Positions 44,431 to 64,000 of a DNA stretch of 64,000 nucleotides are shown one piece after another. Numbering within the stretch: position 1 is the first letter of the stretch; each line of letters begins with the position of its first letter. The DNA comes from Acanthochromis polyacanthus (lineage: Eukaryota; Chordata; Actinopteri; Pomacentridae). The translations under genes were made by a program, and so were the position numbers. The notes beneath the pieces are model-generated. The model was not told where the DNA came from, made no database searches, and saw only the letters and a list, made by a program, of their open reading frames with translations. The stretch covers positions 3,546,534-3,610,533 of the forward strand of contig NC_067119.1 of assembly GCF_021347895.1 (NCBI RefSeq), given 5' to 3'.

Positions 44431-45599
44431 CACATTAAAACACATTATAAACACATTAAAACACACAAAAAACACATTAAAACACTAAAAACAAGGACGG
44501 TCAACGAAGGTTAATTTTACTTTCTCTTTCCGTACTTTTATTGCTCCACTTGTGATATTTTCTCACTCTTTGTCCGAATTCTTCCTTCCAGACCTTTTTT
44601 TAAAATAAAAATTAAAAAAAAAAAACTAAATCAACTAAACCACACACTTGTTAAATTGATTTAAGTTCTGCAGCCATGCGAGGCACTAACCATGTCCCAT
44701 CAGGAGCAGTTAGAGGTTCAGTGTCTTGCTCAGGGACACCTTGACATGAGTTCTCCAGGTTAAGGATTGAACCAGAGACACTAGAGTTACAAGACAGTCA
44801 CACTACCCACTGATCCATGGTGCAAGAGATGATAAAAACACAAATGTAGCACTAACTAGAGATAAATGTGACAAAAACAACAACAATGTTGCAAAAATTG
44901 AACAAAAGTAGACAAAAACAAGACAGTGTAAGACGACAAGACAAAGCTGTGCAAAAAAAAGCAAAAATGATACTGAATGTGCTAAAAACTGCAAAAACAG
45001 CACTTAAGACGAAAATGTTGCAACAAGAAACAGAGAAACTGTCGTAAGTGTAGAAAAATGCAAATAATGTGCAAAAAACTAACAAAAAACTGTGCAAAAA
45101 TTGCGCACAAATAAGACACACGGTGCATGAAACGATAAAAACAGAAATATAGCGTAGACTAGAGATGTACATAAACATAAAAACGTGCTAAAACAACAAA
45201 TTTAAAGAACATAATGTTCTTAAATAATAACATTTCTTTTTTCCCCAACAAAAAATGTTCAAAAATTTCCCAAAAATGTGGAAAATGTGGACGTCACAAG
45301 TTTCACTGAATTTACTTTTTTTCCATATTTTCAAACTTTAAAACGGGTCAATTTGACCCGCAGGATGACACGAGGGTTAATGTTAATACGGTGCTGAAAA
45401 AAATAAAGTCCCACAGTTTAGATTTAGCAAATTTATAGATTTTATTGCACGAAAAAAAGATTTTTTTAGCTGTTGGTGAATGAAAAAGTCAGATCAGATA
45501 ACCACATAAGGAAACTTGTACATTATTTCTCGGCAAGAATTTTGCAGATCAGGTGAAGCGTGGAACACGTGAAGCTGTGTTTTCCGTGTCCAAACCTCC

Positions 45600-58964
<13,365 letters not shown>

Positions 58965-59202
58965 GGTTGCAGAGAGTCCAAGGCTGCAGATGCTTCCTCT
59001 GGTTCTGCTCCTGTCCTGCAGAGCCTGTTATCCTCGGTCTGACTCCGCCTCTCCTCACTGCTTTCTAAACCACGCTGACAGTTCAAAGTGAGTGAACGTT
59101 GCGGTTGGGCGGTCGGAGCTTTGGCCTCAGACGTTTTGTAAACGCCGCCTTTCTGTCAGCCCTGCATGACCTCAGCTTTTCTGAGTCTGGGTGTGGTTTG
59201 GT

Positions 59203-59245
59203 GTTTGTTAACGCTGATTAGCGTTGATTAGCGCTGATTAGCGCT
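59203..59245. repeat. 11-bp tandem repeat upstream of gstt copy 3
   Basis: Four units of GCTGATTAGCG-like sequence. Units 1 and 2 have a single GCTGACTACAG at this place, so the expansion is private to copy 3, about 240-280 bp upstream of the ATG. Confidence 0.8.
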
Positions 59246-59451
59246 GATTACAGCTCATTTGAAAGAAACTCAACCAAACTTAAAAAAATTTACCTCTTGA
59301 CCACCTCAGAATCAGAGCATTTTTTTAAGCAAAACTTGTCGGATCAATGTGATTTGTCAAATTATATAAGTTTTGTTCTGTAACTTTCTTGTCTCTTGTT
59401 TTGTTTGTCTCATTTGTTGTCATTTCACTTGTTTTTGTCTTTTCTTCTCTG

Positions 59452-61477
59452 TAGGGCTGGACCTGAATATCCCGAATATCTGAATATCCGAATATTCGTT
59501 CGCTACGGCGGTATCCAGATATTAATTTTTCGTATCTGAATATTCGGACGTTACCGGGCGGAAAGAATATGCGGCGTTACTGTCTGCCCTCCACCTTCGG
59601 CCCACATCGGCTCATCCCGTCATGTGATCACATAAACATATACACACATGTCTATGTGATCACCCCCTCCTCCTTCTTCTTCTTCTTTTCCTTTCGGCTT
59701 TTCCCTTCAGGGGTCGTCACAGTGAATCAATTGCCTCCATCTAACCTTGTCTTCTGCATCCTCTTCTCTCACACCACCTACCTTCATGTCCTCTTTAACC
59801 ACATCCATTAACCTCCTTTTTGGTCTTCCTCTAGGCCTCCTGCCTGGCAGTGGGAAACTCAGCATCCTTCTACCAATATATTCACTCTCTCTCCTCTGGA
59901 CATGACCCTAAGTACTTAAAATCCTCCACCTTCTTGATCTCTTCTCCCTGTAACCTCACTCTTCCACTTGGGTCCCTCTCATTCACACACAGATACTCCG
60001 TCTTGCTGCGGCTAACCTTCATTCCTCTCCTTTCCAGGGCAAACCTCCACGCCTCTAGCTTCTCCTCCACCTGTTCCCTGCTCTCACTACAGATCACAAT
60101 GTCATCTGCAAACATCATAGTCCATGGAGACTCCTGTCTAACCTCGTCTGTCATCCTGTCCATCACCATAGCAAACAAGAAGGGGCTCAGAGCTGATCCC
60201 TGATGTACTCCCACCTCCACCTTGAACTCCTCTGTCACACCTACAGCACACCTCACCACTGTCTTACAGTCCTCATACATGTCCTGCACCACTCTAACAT
60301 ACTTCTCTGCCACTCCAGACTTCCTCATACAAAACCACAGTTCCTCTCTGGGCACCCTGTCAGAAGCTTTCTCCAGATCTACAAAGACACAATGCAGCTC
60401 CTTCTGACCTTCTCTGTACTTCTCTATCAACATCCTCAAAGCAAATATTGCATCTGTTGTACTCTTTCTTGGCATGAAACCATACTGCTGCTCACAGATG
60501 TTCACCTCTGCCCTTAGTCTAGCTTCAACTGCTCTTCCCCATAGCTTCATCGTGTGGCTCATCAGCTTTATTCCTCTGTAGTTGCCACAACTCTGCACAT
60601 CTCCCTTGTTCTTAAAGATGGGTACCAGCACACTTCTCCTCCATTCCTCGGGCATCTTCTCACTATCTAAGATCCTGTTGAACAACCCAGTCAGAAACTC
60701 TACTGCTACCTCTCAGAGACACTTCCATACCTCCACAGGTATATCATCAGGACCAAGTGCCTTTCCACTCTTCATCCTCTTCAATGCCCTCCTCACTTCA
60801 TCCTGACTAATCTTTGCTACTTCCTGGTCCACAACAGTCACCTCTTCTACTCTTTGTTCTCTCTCATTTTCCTCATTCATCAACTCTTCAAAGTACTCTT
60901 TCCATCTTCCCGTCACACTATTGGCACCTGTCAACACACTTCCATCCTTATCCTTTATCACCCTAACCTGCTGCACGTCCTTCCCATCTCTGTCTCTCTG
61001 CCTTGCCAACCTGTACAGATCAGTCTCTCCCTCCTTACTGTCCAACCTAGCATACAAGTCATCGTAAGCCCCTTGTTTGGCCTTTGCCACCTCTACTTTC
61101 ACCTTACGCTGCATCTCCCTGTACTCCTGTCTACTCTCTTCAGTCCTCTCAGTGTCCCACTTCGGCTCATCCATTCGTGTTTGTTCCCACCACCCGAATG
61201 GCCGGGTGGCTGCCGACTCTGACGTCACGCTTCACTTCGTTGCATAAACACAAGACAAGATGCTGAAGACCTCCGCTGTTTGGGAATTCTTCAGTTTAAC
61301 TGATGACAAAACGAAGGCAAAATTTGGACCCGGGAGATCAGACGAATGGATCCCAATATTCGGACCGTCTCCGCCCCCAAACCCCGGACGTTACGGGGCG
61401 GAACGAATTTTCGGATATTCGTCTTTAATAGGGCCCGAATATTCGGAGGTCAGAAATCACTATTCAGGCCAGCCCTA
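59452..61477 (+). mobile_element. hAT-like element upstream of gstt copy 3, interrupted by an RTE-like LINE
   Basis: Ends TAGGGCTGGACC...GGCCAGCCCTA with an 8-bp duplication CTTCTCTG/CTTGTCTG. Its outer parts are the same family as 29891-30460 (GAATATTCG.. ends, ATGCTGAAGACCTCCGCTGT near 61260 coding MLKTSAVWEFFSLTDDKTKA). The middle is replaced by LINE sequence from about 59671 to 61156. Confidence 0.85.
59671..61156 (-). pseudogene. RTE-like LINE reverse transcriptase, truncated and internally deleted
   Basis: Minus-strand order: EYREMQRKVKVEVAKAKQGA, LKRMKSGKALGPDDIPVEVW, an in-frame stop at 60715-60713, then MPEEWRRSVLVPIFKNKGD, YGFMPRKSTTDAIFALRML, LHCVFVDLEKASDRVPREE, GSALSPFLFAMVMDRM and the catalytic FADDIVICSESREQVEE. 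After FKYLGS a deletion of roughly 100 codons joins to SEYIGRR..PGRRPRGRPKRR and VREEDAEDKVRWRQLI in a shifted frame. The DRVP motif has Ser-Asp for the usual Tyr-Asp. The 3' end is a (TTC)n tract at 59671-59690. The endonuclease part is absent. The RTE assignment is from memory of abundant fish elements. Confidence 0.85.
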
Positions 61478-61972
61478 CTTGTCTGAAGCTGCGTGTCCAC
61501 TACATGCGAATTTCCCGCACGTCAATGCACCACATCTGAAAAAAAAAACAAAAAAAAACAACACACAGATCGCGGATGATCACGAGCCAACCACAACATA
61601 GTCACATGACCGCGCTCGAGGAACAGAGGGTCGCTACGTGGTCACATGAGAGCGTTTTCAGCTTGACGGTCCGGCAGGCATGTCGGATAAACACAGCGGC
61701 TCGGCCACAAACTTTGTTCCACAAACTTCAGCAAAAAGTATTTCTGAAAACATTTGAGGCTTGAAAAAGGCTGCAGCAGCTGAATCTACTCATCATCAGT
61801 AGAAAGATGTTTCATCATGCTGAATGTATCTCCAACAACCTGCTCCTCTGTTCACCGTTTCATGCTGACTTTGTTTTATTCATCAAGTAGCTTTCATTTT
61901 TATCTGTAGTCTAAAGTCTAATTTAAAATTGTCCAAAAATAATTTGAAACCTGTCCAAAGTGACAAAAAATA

Positions 61973-62699
61973 CTTGCAGCGCCCTCCACAATTATTGGCA
62001 CCACTGGTTAAGATGTGCTGAAAGCCTTAAGGTGGTAGTCTGCCCTAATTTATTAAACAACTTATTTTGTTATGTCTAAACAATGCAACCAATCAACACG
62101 AAACTTGGCACAAAGAAAGATAGATTTAGTAGAAGCATTGTACATTTAGCTAAAGTCTGCCACATTTTATAGTTTCCATGGTAGCAACAGATTTGGCGAG
62201 ATACAAAAAATCTTGTGGAACAAATATCTTCAGAAGGAAAATAGCTATCAAGACTAAATTTGGTGTGCCGACTCCTTATGTTATTATGTATGTTTTAAGT
62301 AGACAGATTTTTACTTCAACTAATATTTCTGCTGAAATAGAAAATAAAGGACTCTTTTCATCGTTATCATTCAAGTATACAAAAATAGGAAAAATTGTCT
62401 ACTTAAAACATACATAACATCAGCACACCAAAGGTGCTGTCTTGTTGGCAAAAGGGGGTTGTACAAAATATTAACATCAGGGGTGCTAATAATTGTGGCA
62501 CACATGATTTGATGTAAAAGAATTATTTCTTTAGGTGTGATTTTTTTCCCCCCCACTGAATAAATGCACTTGAATTAAAGATTGGATTTTGCTCTTTTTT
62601 TCATTGTGGTCCTATCTTATTTAGAAAACAAAATGAATGGATTAAAAGCTAAAGAACACATCTTAACCAGGGGTGCCAATAATTATGGAGGGTGCTGTA
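61973..62699. mobile_element. Tc1-like MITE with about 40-bp TIRs
   Basis: Left end AGCGCCCTCCACAATTATTG + GCACCACTGG.TTAAGATGTG is inverted at the right end (CACATCTTAACCAGGGGTGC + CAATAATTATGGAGGGTGCT). TA dinucleotides flank both ends. There is an inner inverted pair TATGTATGTTTTAAGTAGAC (about 62283) and GTCTACTTAAAACATACATA (about 62397). No transposase. Confidence 0.85.
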
Positions 62700-63200
62700 T
62701 ATTAACCCAAGAATCATCCAAAATAACTCAAAAAATGTCCATAATTTCCATAATTTGGCTGAAACCTGTCCAAAATTACTCAAAATTTGTCTAAATCAAT
62801 ATTTTTTGCTGATTTTGGACAAGTGTTATTTTGGGCATCGTTTAATCTAATTTAAAGTCACGACAGGAAAAGTGTAATTTCCCGAAATGACCCAAAACTC
62901 ATCTAAACCCATGTAAGAATGGCCCAAAATATCTTAAAGCGAGTTTAAACTGACTGAAACTTTATTAAAAATCAAATTTAGTCCAGCCTCTCCATTCGTT
63001 TTGTGTCTGCTCTGCTCATCATCAGTAGAAAAATGTTTCTCCATGCTGAATGTATCTCCAACAACCTGCTCCTCTGTTCACCGTTTCTGAGCCGTGCTGC
63101 ACTTTACTCTCAGTCTAAATTGTCCAAAATGAACCAAACCTTGTCTGAAACAACTTAAAATGACTTAAAACTTGTCCAAAGTAACACAAAATTGTCAGGA
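62700..63200. repeat. Degenerate repeats (TGTCCAAAAT family) plus a copy of the gstt 5' flank phrase
   Basis: AAAACTTGTCCAAA.T-type units, plus CATCATCAGTAGAAA.ATGTTTC..CATGCTGAATGTATCTCC at 63018, which also occurs at 36060, 43760 and 61790. This suggests that duplication material extends past 61.9 kb. Bases 63200-63480 hold no supported gene. Confidence 0.55.
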
Positions 63201-63485
63201 AGTAACTTCGGCCTGTTAATTCCTCCACAGTTAGACTCACTTGATGGAAGATGCAGGTTTACTGGCTGCTTTCACACTGAAAAATTCAAATTTGGCCACA
63301 CTTGGATCCCTACTTTTATTGCAATCAGTGCTTAAACAGTTCCACCTTGGCTAATCATATTTCTATAATCTATATTATGCCAGAAAAAGATCGGGTTTGT
63401 CAGATGCTATGAGACCAAAAAAACACCAGGACGTCCACCTACATCTGGTCAGATCTGCAGAAAGCAGCCACAACTCTCTGCACAT

Positions 63486-63559
63486 GTACACCCCTGTCAA
63501 AATGCTTTCTCATTTATGTGAATGAGACAGTGTCTCAATACTTTTGACAGGGGGTGTAT
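63486..63559. mobile_element. Short foldback MITE (about 74 bp)
   Basis: ACACCCCCTGTCAAAA-type arms face each other (ACACCCCTGTCAAAATGC ... ATACTTTTGACAGGGGGTGT) around an inner GAGACAGTGTCTC palindrome. TA-type flanks (GTACA.., GTATG). Confidence 0.7.
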
Positions 63560-63714
63560 GTCACATTGGTCACGGGATCTCATGAGCAGACAGACGGCAG
63601 CTTATTTCACACCACAGACCAAAGTTTAAGGAACATTACGACAAAGAAGTACGTTCGAGTTGTACACAGACTGAATGAAAACAGCTGCAGTATGGAGTTA
63701 AAGTGAAAAGAAAA

Positions 63715-64000
63715 ATATGCAGTCTGGTTTTTGTCTTGTTTTGTGTCTTTTTTTGTATTTTTTGTCTCCTTTCTATCATGTTTGTCAGTTTTGTGTCTTT
63801 GGGACATTTTTATTCCCCATTGCGGTCATTTTGTTTGCCGTTTTTATCTTTTTGCGTCTGTTTTTTTCTGTTTTGTCTCTTTCTTTTCCTGGTTCTTGGT
63901 GTTTTGTGTCTGAGCTTTTTTGTTTTTCCATCTAGATTTAGTCACTTTGTGTCCTGTTTTTCCTGTTTTGTGTCATTTAGTATGAGGTTTTGATTGTTTT
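63715..64000. repeat. Degenerate T-rich minisatellite (as in gstt intron 2)
   Basis: Units with TTTTGTGTCTTTTTTTGT and CATTTTGTTTGCC continue to the right edge. May be the start of further duplicated gstt-intron-like DNA or simply the dispersed family. Confidence 0.7.

Larger units (their letters stand above)
36519..44499. repeat. gstt tandem unit 2 (about 8.0 kb)
   Basis: Second direct repeat. Relative to unit 1 it lacks the CACTA-like element and about 1 kb of intron 3 (30068-31071 of unit 1) and has a 9-bp-TSD transposon in its leading spacer. Confidence 0.85.

Overview
The window is teleost fish nuclear DNA. Three things indicate this: spliced vertebrate genes (a gpr21-type receptor, p2rx7-type exons, three theta-class glutathione S-transferases), IR/DR Tc1-like transposons with intact DD34E transposases, and dense fish-type repeats (L2/CR1-like and RTE-like LINEs, hAT-like elements, a tRNA-derived SINE and many degenerate AT-rich minisatellites). 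No prokaryotic operon, CRISPR array or viral genome was found.

Layout. 1-825 (-) is the 5' three quarters of an intronless GPR21-like receptor running off the left edge. 826-21240 is mostly non-coding. It holds AT-rich degenerate repeats, a nested stack (21-bp minisatellite, split by an L2-type LINE tail, split by a 583-bp DNA element carrying a helicase fragment), two arrays of a 26-29 bp minisatellite whose unit encodes a Tc1 transposase motif, a candidate CpG/YY1/CRE promoter near 15.7-16.4 kb, an internally deleted Tc1-like element, and a duplicated repeat carrying five CTCF-like sites. 21284-26161 (-) holds five exons of a P2X7-like receptor gene that lacks recognisable exons for the second transmembrane segment and the N-terminal half; a full-length Tc1-like transposon sits between two of its exons. 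26366-27037 (+) is a decayed open frame of unknown family.

From about 27.1 kb to about 62 kb there is a tandem array of three gstt (GST theta) genes on the minus strand, each with five intact exons coding for 240 residues. The units are about 9.4, 8.0 and at least 17 kb. They differ mainly by mobile elements in introns and spacers. Copy 1 carries a CACTA-like element with a SINE inside it. Copies 1 and 2 share an hAT-like element and a foldback MITE that copy 3 lacks. Copy 3 carries an hAT-like/9-bp-TSD nest in intron 4, a Tc1-like element in intron 3, a 5.1-kb L2-like LINE in intron 2, and an hAT-like element disrupted by an RTE-like LINE upstream. Because empty and filled sites can be compared between paralogues, the order of insertions can be read directly.

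Functionally, the GSTT enzymes are predicted cytosolic detoxification enzymes. The receptor and the P2X remnant are unrelated neighbours. Most of the remaining sequence is transposon-derived or low-complexity. All gene calls rest on translation and remembered family motifs, without database searches.
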